Source: Triparma columacea (taxonomy: Eukaryota; Sar; Bolidophyceae; Parmales; Triparmaceae). Taken from it: DNA of 17,555 bases. Numbering within the stretch: the first letter of the stretch is position 1; every line of letters begins with the position of its first letter. The DNA is taken from the NCBI GenBank assembly GCA_030267965.1, contig BRYA01000374.1, forward strand, positions 1 through 17,555, written 5' to 3'. Made by a program: the position numbers and the translations under genes. Under the pieces are notes generated by a model. That model saw only the letters and a program-made list of their open reading frames with translations. It was not told where the DNA came from and made no database searches. This document shows, in pieces, positions 1-10,217 of this stretch.

Positions 1-3000
1 CCAGTCTGGTTTCTCCTCTTCCCATTTAGCCCAGTTTAACTCAACCCACTTTCTTAATTCTCCTTCAATTGAGACCCATTGATGCCTTGAATTTGCGAAG
101 ACTACAAACTTCATTTCATCACTTTCTCCTTCAAGGAAATATGCCATTGACATATTCTTTGACCTCTGTGTACTCCAGAAGGTGTGCCAGTACTTGCTAT
201 TAATATTCAAAAAGAAGACTGCAAAGCATAGGGTAGTTATTAGTATGAAATACTTCACTATCGACGATGCAATATTGATAGCTCTCTCATCAACATGAGG
301 TGAAGCTATATATATTGACACTGGTAGGCTTCCCATTGTCAACAGAAGACCAAGCAACCAATAGGCTCCTCCAACTTCGTTAGGATGTCGAAAGTGTGCA
401 ATTGAAGTGAAGTCTACAATGATCTTTACAATCACTCTGAAGATAAAGCTATTCACAATCTCTAAGTTACCCCCCAAAGGCAACCAATACCAAAAGTCTC
501 CCCTCAACGTCTTAACCAAAATGTACAGGCCAAGGTCAGCGCCAATGTAGAGAAAGGCCCAACTACCTCCCATCAACCCAAGAAGAACTATTGTTGTACA
601 CCTTATTAGAAGCATTCCTGCAGTGAACAGCAACATGGACACAAATACTACTGCTCTCTTGCTTGCTTTTGCAGGTATATACCCATAAAAGTCTGGTGTT
701 CCTTCTCTCCTAACAGGGTCTGTGTCCCAGTCATAACTAATTGTTGCAGAGGCAAAGCCTGTTGTAATTGCTGACACTGCAACTGAAAGCCATGCTGAAG
801 TTCCAGCACCTTTGTCACTAGTTGCTATTGCCATAAGTTGGATAATCACTCCAGGGATTGCCTCAGCAAACATTTCAAGCACTTTCATTGCTGTCATCTC
901 CATCATTGGGTCAACAGCAGCCCCAACCTCTTGCTTTGCTCCAGTCGCTACCCTGTAAGCATCAACTGCAGGCTTGTACCCAAGCAAGATTGGAATCCAC
1001 TCCTGTACCACCCTCTTCATCCCTAACTTTCTGTTCTGCAACCAAACACCCAACATTTGAAACCCCATCGATACCATCAAACTAGCAAAAGAAGCCTTAA
1101 AGTACCCATACTTCTTCTCATCACTCCAAAACGTGTAAGTCACATACACATCGGTCACAAAATCAAGCATGCTTGTGGCAGCACCAATAGTGACCCTTGC
1201 CTTCAAGCCTAAGTTAGACTTCGTAAATAGTTTCGTAACAATCTCCACAAGCATGGGCCTTACCCACTCTTGTTCATTCATGACTTTTTGCACTTCAGTG
1301 TATTGCTGTGCCCATTCGTCAACAGCATGAGCAGCAGTTGCTGTGGTCAACATGACTGCTTTCATTGCACTCCCAATCTCCCACCCCCTGGCTTCCTCCT
1401 CACTCTTCACTTCTCCCTCATTTGTCGCTCTCCTTTTAAATTTGTTCATAACCACAGCATACAGCATCGTTCTCATGAAACTATGCTGCTCAGTAGTCTC
1501 TCTCAGTGCCCTATTGGCAGCCATAAATCCCCTCACGACCTCTACTTTACTGTCCCCCACATTTCTTCTATTCACTCTCTCCATCAACTGCTCTCCAAAC
1601 CTCCTCCCATCCTGTTCCCCTGCTTCTGTGCTCTTCAGAAGGTTGTCAAAGTAGTGAGCAGCATCAGTTGCGATGCCAAGGTGCTCAATTATGCTCTTTT
1701 TGCTAGCAGCCATTCCTAAACTCTTACGTATAGTCGTCAGCCCCACATCTGTCTTCATCTGACCAGCTTCAGAGAATCTTACAGCAGTGAATTGCCCTTC
1801 ACGCTTAACTATGACTACAAGTGTCTTATTGTTAACTCTGTAAAGCTCGAGCTGAGAGTTGGCTCCACTTTTAAGGTCCCAGAAGAATGCTGCAACTTCC
1901 TTGTGGGATGCTCTCACAGTTATTGAAGTCTTTCCCCATCCCATTCCCTTCTCTGCCTTTATCAATGTCTGGCCAGACAATGTACTACTGATCTCTTGAG
2001 CTCCATCAACCTCGTCAAAATGACTTTCAATCCCTGATGCTCCCTCAATTGCAATCTCCTCAAACTTTTCGATGATCTGCTGTCTCTTGAAGGTGTCAAT
2101 CTCTTTGCTCTTGTCAAACTTGTTTCTGATGTGAATCATATTAGAAGCAAACTTGTGAGCTTGTCTGTTCATAACAATGTTCGGGACATTTCCTCCTATA
2201 TCAATCGTAGGCACCATTACTGCTCTTGACTGAGGGATCTGTCCAACCTTTTCTAGTTCTTCAAACAGCCACACCGTCTTTGAAGATCCTAGAACATTTC
2301 CTTGCTTGAGTGGGAACTCCTTGTTAAGTTCTTTAGTGTCCTCATATATAACCCAGCATCTTTCTTTTATTCCTTCCTCTTTTTTCCAGACACAGCTTGT
2401 CTTATATTCTCTGTTTGAGAATCCAGGAATGCCCAGGTTTCTCTCGCTCAAATAGAGTTGTGAGTGGTTGTTTAGCTTTTCAATCTCCTGCTTCACAACT
2501 CTCTTGTTTTTCAACCCAGCTAGTTTCTCCCTTGAGTCCTTAGTGAATTCAAATGCTACACACTCTTCAAGAGAAGCGTCTATAACTGTCTCACCTACAC
2601 CCGAAACAAGACTCTGGCCTTCAATGTGCACTGACTTCATCTTGACCCTTGGGTCAGGACTCTTCAGGTCTTCAAAATGATTACTCTTGATGCACTTCTC
2701 ATAGAATTCCTTCCCCTTCCTAATCGCCTTCTCCTCCTCCTCTGTATAACCTTGAGGTTCATTCTTGATGATATTTGCAAGGTATCCCAGCGCAGCCCTG
2801 TCAATCTTGTCATCACTCAGGTGAAACTTCTTCCGCAATTCAATCATGTTGCTTGCATACCCGGTTGACAAGCGATTCATGACAAAACTTGGCACAGAGC
2901 CCTTAATGTCCACCTTGGAAGCAAATATGACTTTAGTCTGGGGAACGCCACCTATGGTTGTGAATGCTTCAAACATCCAGGTAGTTCTTCCTGATGCAAG

Positions 3001-6000
3001 CACAGTTTGAGAGCTCAATGGGAAACCTTCATCAAGCAAGTTGGTGTCCTTGTACACTGTCCAACATTTCTTTCCTCCCTCCTCTATCTGCCAGGTACAA
3101 AAAGCTCTCCACTCCCTATCAGAGAATCCTGGCACCCCAAGACTCCTCCTGTTTAAATAAAGCTGTGAGTGGCTGTTCTGCTTCTTCGTTTCTATGGCCT
3201 TGTACTTCTTCCCAAGTTTGGCCTGCCTCTGCCTTGAATCCTTAATGAACTCATATGCCACACATTCTGCAAGTGAAGCATCGACAACAGTCTCGCACAT
3301 GCCTGTCACAAGGCTTTCACCATCAAGGTGCCCAGTTTTCAACTTGACCCTGGGATCTCGAGTCTTCACATTCTTGAATTTCTTGCTTGCCATGCACTTC
3401 CTATAGAACTCCTTGCCGTCCCTCATAACCGCTTCCTCCTCCTCGGTGTAATCCTGTGGCTCATTCCTAATAATATTGGCTAGAGCCCCCAGCGCAGCTT
3501 GGTCAATCTCCTCATCAGTCTGTCCCGTGTCACCGACACTGACTGGGGACAGTTGGACCCCATCGGATTTTTCTTCCTCCAGATTATCGGCGTCGTCAAG
3601 CTCATCGGGGGGATCGTCGACGCGATTAACGCGTCCCTTCTCCATATCATTGTCATTGATCAACTCAATAATATCGTCAGGAGCACCAACATTCTCCTCG
3701 TTTACTACGCTCTCGACGTCGACGTTGTTTCCTTGGTCAGTGAGGCCCCTCTCTTTGTCGTTTACGGCGATGACTTGCTCGTCCTCCTCCTTGGGGCTAA
3801 CTTTCATGCTCAAGAGGGGGGGGAAGGCTGTAAGGTGGAAGGGTAGTTTGGGGATAAGTGAGATGTTTTTTGAAACAGTATCGGTCGCGGCGAGATGATG
3901 AGGGGCAACAACTCGGTCTTGTCCAGCGTCCTCATGAGAGCTTTTAGATTTAGAGACTGTGTAGGGAACAAAACATTAATGTTGCAAAAGTGAGAAAAAA
4001 CAACAAAGTTTCAACGCGCCCTCCCGCGACTCTCCTGCTCTCCCCTAGAGTATTAAAATGTATTCTTCTTTTCCAGCTCTCAACGCACAACTCACCTCGT
4101 CCGGCGTCATCATGACCATTTTCAGAGTCTGCGGTAATGGCGATTATGGTGTTTGTTATGTTAGTCAACATGAAGAGATTTCAACGCGTGCTCCTCGTTT
4201 CTGTGTAGCATATCAAGCGCCCCACGCAGTCGCCGGAGACTGAACCCATGCGGTCGCCGCAGAAGTGCCCCATGAGGTCGCCAATATAAGCGCCCCACGC
4301 AGTCGCCGCAGACGGAACCCACGCAGTCGCTTGAGACGGATCCCATGCGGTCGCCGCAGACCGGCGCTCACGCGCGTGCGCTGCAGCCGCCGCCCGTCGA
4401 GCTCAACGCCGAGGGCCAGGCCCTCCGCGAATGGCTCCGTGCGTTCCGCACGCAGGCGGTGAGAAAAAACTACAAAGTTTCAACGCGCCCTCCCGCAACT
4501 CTCCCGCTCTCCCCTAGAGTACTAAATTGTCCTTCCTCTCTTCCGGCTCTCAACGCACAACTCACCTCGTCCGGCGTCCTCAAGACCATTTTCAGAGTCT
4601 GCGGTAATGGCAATTATGGCATTCGTTAGTCAAAATGAAAAAGATTTCCACGCGTGCCCCTCGATTCCGTGTAGCATATCAAGGCTCTCCGCCCCTGCGA
4701 CTCCCTGAATCGAACTTACCTTGGTCTTGTCCAGCGTCCTCATGAGAGCTTTTAGATTTAGAGACTGTGAAGGGGACAACACAACACATTGCAAAAGTGA
4801 GCAAAAAATACAAAGCTTCAACGCGTCCTCCCACGACTCTCCCGCTCTCTCGTAGAATATCAAATTGTCCTCTCTCTCTTCTGGCTCTCAACGCACAACT
4901 CACCTCGTCCAGCATCCTCATGACCATTTTCAGAGTCTGCGGTAATGGCGATTATGGTGTTTGTTATGTTAGTCAACATGAAGAGATTTCAACGTGTGTT
5001 CCTACATATCGTCCTCGTTTCCCTATAGCACATCAATGGACTCCAACTCGACAACCCCCTGACACGAACTCACCTCGTTCAGCGTCCCCACGAGGTCTTT
5101 CAATTGACGTAGACGGAGTAATTTGCCTCTCATTGCCTAGATCGGGTACTGAATGGCAGTTATCGGACATCGGGGCGTCAACCTGAAGTATATGAGTCTC
5201 CTCCACACGCTCTTCTCTCCCTCCTCGGGATTCATTTTCTGTGTCCTTTTCCTGTGAGGAGCGAAGCAAAACGCGAAAGCAAAGACGTTAGTAAGTTAGG
5301 AATGGTAACGTCGCCCGTAGGGGAGGCGAGATTATATTTAGAGACAAAATCATCGCGTGCATGGGCGTGGCGTGAGCTGCAATGTGCCGCATCTCTTTTA
5401 CTCCTATTCCATTCTTTGTTACATTCTTACCTGTGACAAGCATGGAGAGTTGTGCAAGAATTGGGTTTTACGAAGAAGAGTTAGAATCGCAGCAGGAGTG
5501 TGTGAGGCTTGAGATGCATCTTATACAGAATTTAAGACTCCTGCGTATTTTCTCCCTCGCATTCCTTAACGTTTTCAGCCCATCACTTCTCTCCTCATCT
5601 CATCTCCTCACCTCTTCTAAATCATCACTTGAATTCTCTATAAGTGACAACAGCGACGTTCCCCCCACTGTATCAAGGGGATCCCCTCCTACCAGAGAGT
5701 GAGCATCCCCTCCAGGTGTCGCTGTGAATGTAAGCGTGGGCGTTTGTTTTATGAAGATATACGTGTTGGTGGGGTTGACACATATACTGAAATGATATTT
5801 GACGAGCCTCTGCAGTCACACAAACTCCGCGCGCTAACCTCCCTTGTCATCTACCTCCCCCCTTTAACCCCCATCTACCCTTATCTCACCTCTTTCAACT
5901 CCCTCAGCTTTGGTGTCGAGCGCAGTCTTCTCACTTGACGTGTTTAATTTCATGCCCTCGCTTGTACTGGCGACCTGCAACGGCAGTGAGACTCCGTCAC

Positions 6001-7289
6001 CTTCAGAGAGAGACCCCTCTTGAGGATATACGGACCCGCCTCGAGGCCCTGCTGTGATGGTAGGCGTGGTTACATCCATGACGGTGCGTTTCGAGATGAC
6101 ATTGGCTGTTGTAGTTAGCATTGGATGAAATCTGACGAGCCTCAACTGCCCTACCAGCGCCACAAGCAGCCTCTTTTTCTCCTTCTCCTCAATCTCCCTC
6201 CAAGCAGCCCAAACTACCCGAACTCACCTCGCTCAACCCACTCAACGTTTGCGTCCTGCGAAACCATCCTCGAGACTTCCTCCTTTTTCTCAAATGAAAT
6301 CTCAGTCCCCTTGGTGCCCTCTGACGGCGTTGGGTCTCCCTTATAATTACGAGGGTCTTCTACATTGCGTTGCAGTTGTGAAAGAATGGGTACCCTCCCC
6401 TCCAGCTCATCTCTTTCTCCATAGACCATTTCGTTCGCCCCTGACCCATTGTTTACATCCTCTCTCCCTTCCCTATGAAGCTTCGACTTCCCTAAACTCG
6501 TAATTCGCTCGTCCATTCTTTCTCCTGCCATCCTCTCCCTCCTCCCAGCATCATCTGCTCCTTCTCCTACGACGAGCGAAGCGGATGATGAAAAGGGTTT
6601 AGTATAATTGTTCAACTCGTGTAAGGGCGGCTAAAGACAAAGTAGATGGCCACGAGCACAATTTGTGCCGGTATTAAATATTTCTCCGTGTTGATCTCAT
6701 GACGTTCTTTCCCTTTTTCGTCCACTCTCACCTTCCTGCCAGAAACCTTCACCCTCCTCGTGAGACCTAGGTGACGCTACGAGCTTAGAATCGCCTTCCA
6801 CTACGGGTAGTACACCCTCCTTGAGCTCCCCGTAGACCTCAATGACTGCTCCGTCCGACTCTTCTTGGTCATCAATGGTATTTGCAGCAGACATTACCTC
6901 TCTCGACGCAGGCATGCCTTCATTTGAGTTCACAACTTTCGATGGTACCGAAACTCCTTCAGTTTGGAGAAGGTCCCCATCCTCGGCTATCCCCCGAGTC
7001 TGAGGATCTCTCCTGGACGTCTCTGCGGTGGTGAAGTATGGCAGGGATGGAGCTTGTTAGCGGTTGTAAGGTTTCAGACTTTGAACGTTCCGAAGTCGGA
7101 CAGAACCCCTTCATCCCCCTTAACATTCCCTAACGAATACTCGCAACCTATCTACGTACCTTCCTTGACTCTGTTAGTCCTCTCACTAACCTCTATCATG
7201 TCCTCGTAGACCAGTTTGCCCAAGAGGTTTGACTCTGAGAGGTCGGCATGCCCCTCTTCTTGTTGTCCGGTCTTGGAAGAATTACTCAT
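1..7289 (-). CDS. START-domain / XK-related-like multi-pass membrane protein, 11 exons, 3' end outside window
   Basis: Exons in order: 7289-7160, 7022-6732, 6566-6228, 6048-5890, 5721-5612, 5251-5074, 4936-4904, 4764-4720, 4598-4566, 4128-4096, 3956-<1. The frame stays open for 1769 codons to the window edge. Residues 1-~590 are charged and low-complexity (Ser, Glu, Asp, Gly), without signal peptide. Two START-like repeats begin near 598 and 831; each ends with a START-typical stretch (VDIKGSVPSFVMNR in the first). A shorter START-like piece follows near 1099. From ~1373 there are roughly eight hydrophobic segments with DFVTDVYV and, near 1476, EMFAEAIPGVIIQL, resembling the D..TD and E..P..(I/L)Q signatures of XK-related lipid scramblases. 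START domains bind lipids or sterols, so lipid sensing or movement at a membrane is a reasonable inference, not shown. An internal Met at residue 501 (3807) could start a shorter product. Exon 5 start is ambiguous (5721 or a nearby AG in the same frame). Confidence is high for the gene, moderate for the XKR link. Confidence 0.85.
3912..5074 (-). repeat. Tandem array of 33-nt and 45-nt symmetrical microexons with their introns
   Basis: Within the START gene, a unit of intron, 33-nt exon, intron and 45-nt exon is repeated. The 33-nt exons lie at 4904-4936, 4566-4598 and 4096-4128, and encode DSENG(H/L)(E/D)DAGR. The 45-nt exons lie at 4720-4764 and 3912-3956, differ by one base, and encode VSKSKSSHEDAGQD(Q/R). 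The last residues of exon 6 (ending 5074) are a diverged relative. All internal junctions are phase 1 and both lengths are multiples of three, so copies can be gained or skipped without frameshift. Flanking introns (121-139 nt) are also similar, so whole exon-intron units were duplicated. The 45-nt exon expected between 4566 and 4128 is missing and replaced by a GC-rich insert. Confidence 0.88.
4214..4458. repeat. GC-rich insert with ~24-bp minisatellite replacing an array exon
   Basis: This 245-bp block sits in the longest intron of the START gene (4129-4565). The left half (about 4214-4361) holds about six diverged ~24-bp units built on CCCAYGCRGTCGCCGCAGA. The right half (about 4362-4458) is not repetitive and reads as a coding-like stretch on the plus strand containing VELNAEGQALREWLRAF, ending just before a GTGAGA. 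By alignment to the other array copies, it replaces about 113 bp including one 45-nt exon. Its composition is clearly more GC-rich than the flanking introns. Origin unknown; no terminal inverted repeats were seen. Confidence 0.7.
5426..5436 (-). promoter_or_regulatory. Candidate recursive (zero-length exon) splice site
   Basis: On the minus strand the intron from 5611 to 5252 contains CACAG immediately followed by GTAAG, an acceptor abutting a donor with no exon between them. It divides this 360-nt intron into 181 and 179 nt, close to the sizes of neighbouring introns (165-179 nt). Sequence reading only; splicing there is not shown. Confidence 0.4.
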
Positions 7290-7946
7290 CTTCTACCACT
7301 CTGTTTTAAGTCTTGCGTAAAGCTCAATCTGGGGGTGGGATGGGGATAATAGTGTGAGGCAGGTGATGGGGGCAAGTGAATCTTCCAATGAGTAGGTTCG
7401 TCATAAATCCTCGTAGATGTCGTCTCCCGTAATTGTCAAAGCTCAAAATAATAACTGAAGACCAAAACAATCCGTGAACACGCTAAAAATGGGGGACCAG
7501 CAGAGCCACAGCCCGCGGACAACATTCCTTTGGCACAAGTCCCACTCCACTTAACGCAGTTTTGACATAACTTTAGAAGATAACTCAACTCAACGGCTGG
7601 CCCTCTCGCCTTGTCCGTCCCCATTACTCACTCACAAATATAGAATTCAATTTTATCCAAGGGGGGCATGGGGAGGGGGTGGGGGAGGGGGAGGGAAGGT
7701 CCCTCTTTTTCTTTCCAAGCCTTTTTATCGAAATCCCATCGTAGCCTCCTGTCGCTGTCGTCGGTCGAGATATCGTCCAAGCAACAAATGTAACAAAATT
7801 GGCGCTTGCTCTATTGCCCCCGAAACATGGGAAAACGGCAAACATTTCGGAAAAGTTGGTTAGGGGAGGATGAAATCGAAATCGGGTGTACCAGACAAAA
7901 GTCCAAAGTGCATCCGTCCACATTACAAATCAACACGAAACCAAAA
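7290..7946. other. Intergenic region with G-rich tract
   Basis: This 657-bp stretch lies between the METTL16 stop codon and the START-gene start codon, both minus strand, so it should hold the METTL16 3' end and the START-gene promoter and 5' UTR. The frames open here (7624-7923, 7436-7624) have no recognisable protein character or matching splice signals. The notable element is a plus-strand run of guanine tracts at about 7661-7697. I see no RNA gene. Confidence 0.6.
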
Positions 7947-9347
7947 TTAACAATCACCCTTTCCCCCCTCCCCATCTTCTTTCCTCTTCTCTTTCTTCCC
8001 TAGTTTGCGCCTCCACTTCCTACTCGTCCTATAAATCTCTCCTTCCATCCTCTCGCAAACCTCCCTCCACCCCTTCTTCCCCTCCTGTCCTGAGAACTTC
8101 TTGAGTCCAAACACAACCTTCGCGCTACCTGGTCGAGTCGAAACCACCCCTTCCCACGTATCAGTCGTGACCGTCACGACCCCTTCGACCCCAGAATCTT
8201 CCCCAACCACGGTCTCCCCCGATCCCCCTGTCCCACTCTCGCTGAAAAATTCCATAACCCTGTCCCTCATATCTCCTATCGGCCCTCCCTCCCCACCCCC
8301 CTCCTCCCAAACCTTCACACAATCCTCAAAGTTCCAAGCCAGCCCGAACCTCACGACGTTCCCGTGCCTGAATTCAGTCGTCTTTATGCACGTCTTCCCT
8401 ACACCTCTGTCCTTGAGCAGCTTTACCAATTCATTGAGCGACCCCCTCCTGCTCAGCATTGCCGTGAAGTGTTTGACCCCGTTCATTAACCCCAAACTGT
8501 CTTCAATCATTCTCCCCACGAAGCCCACCTCCCCCCCCTCCGTAACGCTCTCAGATGAACTCATCTCCGTCCTCTCTCTCCCGTCCAACCTCGTCTCCCT
8601 TGCCTCCTCCTCACTCCCGTAGAATGGCGGGTTCGTCATGACGAAATCTATCCCTTTCTCCCCCTCACCTTCCCACTTCTCAAAAGCCATCCTAATAGGT
8701 CCCCCCACCTTCCCCCCCCCCCCTCCCCCAACGTCCAGAACCTCTATCCTCCCCTCAAGTCCGTTCCTTTTAACGATCTCCCTGGCGTTCTCCACGCTTT
8801 CCTTGTCAATCTCGCTAGCTAGGAAGCTCCAGTTATCGTTGGAACCGCATCCGAGTAGCGGGTATATTGCGCTCGCTCCAGTTCCGAGGTCAAGACCGAG
8901 GACTGTGCGGCCGCCGTTACCTTCGCCGCCGTTACTTTCGCCGCCGTTACCGTCGGCTGAGTTACCTTGGCCAAGCATGGCCTCTATCCATTTGATGTAG
9001 GAAGCCCTGTTAGGGACTGGTGGAACTAAGTGGTTACGAGGCATGTGGAAGTAATTTATTCCGTAATCTCTTTTCAATAGAGCAGCTGTTAACGCAAGGT
9101 TGAATTGGAAGTCAACGACAGTGTTTAAAGGTGGTAATTGTGGTGGTAATTGTGGCGAGGAGTTAGGGTCCTGTTTTTGTCTGTTTGCAAGCTGTATCCT
9201 CTTTGATTGAACGTTTGTTAGAGCTTTATTAAATGTATCATCTTGTTTAGCTAATAAATTGAAGTCAATATCGTGCGATGAAGGGGGTGATTTCCTTTTC
9301 ATTTTTTCCCAAGAATTCTTCGGAAAGAGTTTGCCCATTTTCTCCAT
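7947..9347 (-). CDS. METTL16: METTL16/RlmF-type RNA N6-adenine methyltransferase
   Basis: This intron-less frame encodes about 466 residues. The family (human METTL16, bacterial RlmF) transfers a methyl group from S-adenosylmethionine to N6 of adenosine; METTL16 acts on U6 snRNA and MAT2A mRNA hairpins. Seen here: an N-terminal DIDFNLLAK segment like the METTL16 start, VDFQFNLALTAALLKRDYG, the SAM-binding motif GLDLGTGASAIYPLLG, the catalytic motif TNPPFYGS (NPPF near residue 240, about 8633), and a downstream VTEGGEVGFVGRMIEDSL matching the family substrate loop. A Gly/Asn-rich insert precedes the SAM motif. The C-terminus is basic (RTSRKWRRKLGKK) and could bind RNA, which is inference. The frame extends up to an ATG at 9416, but that would overlap the divergent neighbour, so I chose 9347; 9338 is also possible. 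Confidence 0.9.
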   Translation of the reverse strand: MEKMGKLFPKNSWEKMKRKSPPSSHDIDFNLLAKQDDTFNKALTNVQSKRIQLANRQKQDPNSSPQLPPQLPPLNTVVDFQFNLALTAALLKRDYGINYFHMPRNHLVPPVPNRASYIKWIEAMLGQGNSADGNGGESNGGEGNGGRTVLGLDLGTGASAIYPLLGCGSNDNWSFLASEIDKESVENAREIVKRNGLEGRIEVLDVGGGGGGKVGGPIRMAFEKWEGEGEKGIDFVMTNPPFYGSEEEARETRLDGRERTEMSSSESVTEGGEVGFVGRMIEDSLGLMNGVKHFTAMLSRRGSLNELVKLLKDRGVGKTCIKTTEFRHGNVVRFGLAWNFEDCVKVWEEGGGEGGPIGDMRDRVMEFFSESGTGGSGETVVGEDSGVEGVVTVTTDTWEGVVSTRPGSAKVVFGLKKFSGQEGKKGWREVCERMEGEIYRTSRKWRRKLGKKEKRKEDGEGGKGDC

Positions 9348-9403
9348 TTTATTCCATTTTATCATCAAATACATCACATAATAATTCAAATACAAACACA
9401 AAC
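9348..9403. promoter_or_regulatory. Very short divergent promoter region
   Basis: About 56 bp of AT-rich sequence separates the METTL16 start (9347, minus) from the LHC-like gene start (9404, plus). Promoters and 5' UTRs must overlap each other or the coding regions. No clear TATA box or other element was recognised. Confidence 0.4.
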
Positions 9404-9992
9404 ATGAAGGTATCACTCTTCATTACCCTCACATCAATCCTATCCTTCACATACGCCTTTCAAACACCCACAAGGTTGTCCCTCATGTCCACCTCCTCCA
9501 TCTCCTCACCCAAAATTAACTCCAATACGCCAATTTCATCAACAACGAACACAATATCCACGTCCGCTAAATCAACACAGCTGTATGATAGGAAGTGGAA
9601 TTTCAATGAGTGAGTTATTCCCATTTTTACCACCCCCCGACTCATACCCTCCTATGATGTGGCAATGAGAAACCTAATCCCTTAAATACCTATATACCCC
9701 CAACAACTCTCTAACGCTCTCTTCACCCATCCCCCCCCCCCACCCCCTCCCCCGTAGCGGTCGTTCCCCTTGGGGTATGAAGAACAATGCGGAGATTTGG
9801 AACGGCCGTGTCGCCCAGATGGCTTTCACCATAGTCCTCATCCAAGAGCTCCTCTTCGGTAAGGGCGTCATCCAAGGTATCCAGGACGGGGACTTTGGGG
9901 CGAAGCTCATGGTGGGGGTAACGGGGGTTACCATTCTGGGACTGACGGGATGGCTTGCACTGAAAGGGAATGAGAGCGATATTGAGTACTGA
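9404..9992 (+). CDS. Plastid LHC-like (LIL/SEP/HLIP-type) chlorophyll-binding-family protein, 2 exons
   Basis: Exons 9404-9609 and 9758-9992 join in phase 2 to give 146 residues. Residues 1-18 form a signal peptide (MKVSLFITLTSILSFTYA) followed by FQTPTRLS; a Phe right after the cleavage site is the heterokont plastid-import signature, followed by a Ser/Thr-rich transit-like stretch. The mature part has the LHC first-helix motif AEIWNGRVAQMAF with the Glu and Asn-Gly-Arg of chlorophyll-binding helices, then a second hydrophobic helix (LMVGVTGVTILGLTGWLAL). Two helices place it nearer the stress-enhanced (SEP/LIL) proteins than true one-helix HLIPs. The expected role is thylakoid photoprotection or pigment handling. 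The intron ends in a long C-tract before the acceptor at 9757. The family is certain, the subfamily less so. Confidence 0.9.
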
Positions 9993-10217
9993 GGGGACGG
10001 TTTTAAAGGGAAGAGAGAGGGGGGAGGGGGGGGGGAGGAGCGGGTGTACTTAATGGTGTGTTGAGGAGGGCAATGTAAGAAGACAAATTTGGACTTGGAG
10101 AAAAGTGTTTTTTGTTGTTTGGTGCACAAAACGCTGTTCGATCGCAAAGTGCAGTGCGTGTCTTCGCCGCCCCCTCCTCCTCTTCCCCCCCCCCTCCTCC
10201 CCTTCCTCCCTTCCCTT
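9993..10217. other. Convergent intergenic region with G- and C-tracts
   Basis: This 225-bp spacer separates the LHC-like stop (plus) from the sterol desaturase stop (minus). It holds a G-run at about 10019-10034 and C-runs near 10185-10200. It probably contains both 3' ends. No canonical AATAAA signal was noted. Confidence 0.5.

Noticed and set aside
1..3900. Plus-strand frames such as 1270-1719 and 3476-3898
   Set aside because: Antisense shadows of the continuous minus-strand START/XKR-like exon.
4214..4361. CRISPR array
   Set aside because: The ~24-bp units are directly adjacent and diverged, with no unique spacers, and the locus is eukaryotic.
4345..4629. Plus-strand frame of 94 residues across the insert and array
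   Set aside because: Only about 35 residues inside the GC-rich insert look coding; the rest is antisense to array introns and a microexon.
7624..7923. Minus-strand frame of 99 residues downstream of METTL16
   Set aside because: Crosses the G/C-tract, shows no domain character and no matching splice sites; more likely 3' UTR.
8101..9000. Long plus-strand open frames at 8101-8622 and 8638-9000
   Set aside because: They are antisense to METTL16 and composed of Pro/Ser/Leu runs that mirror its Gly/Glu/Lys-rich coding strand; no family motif.
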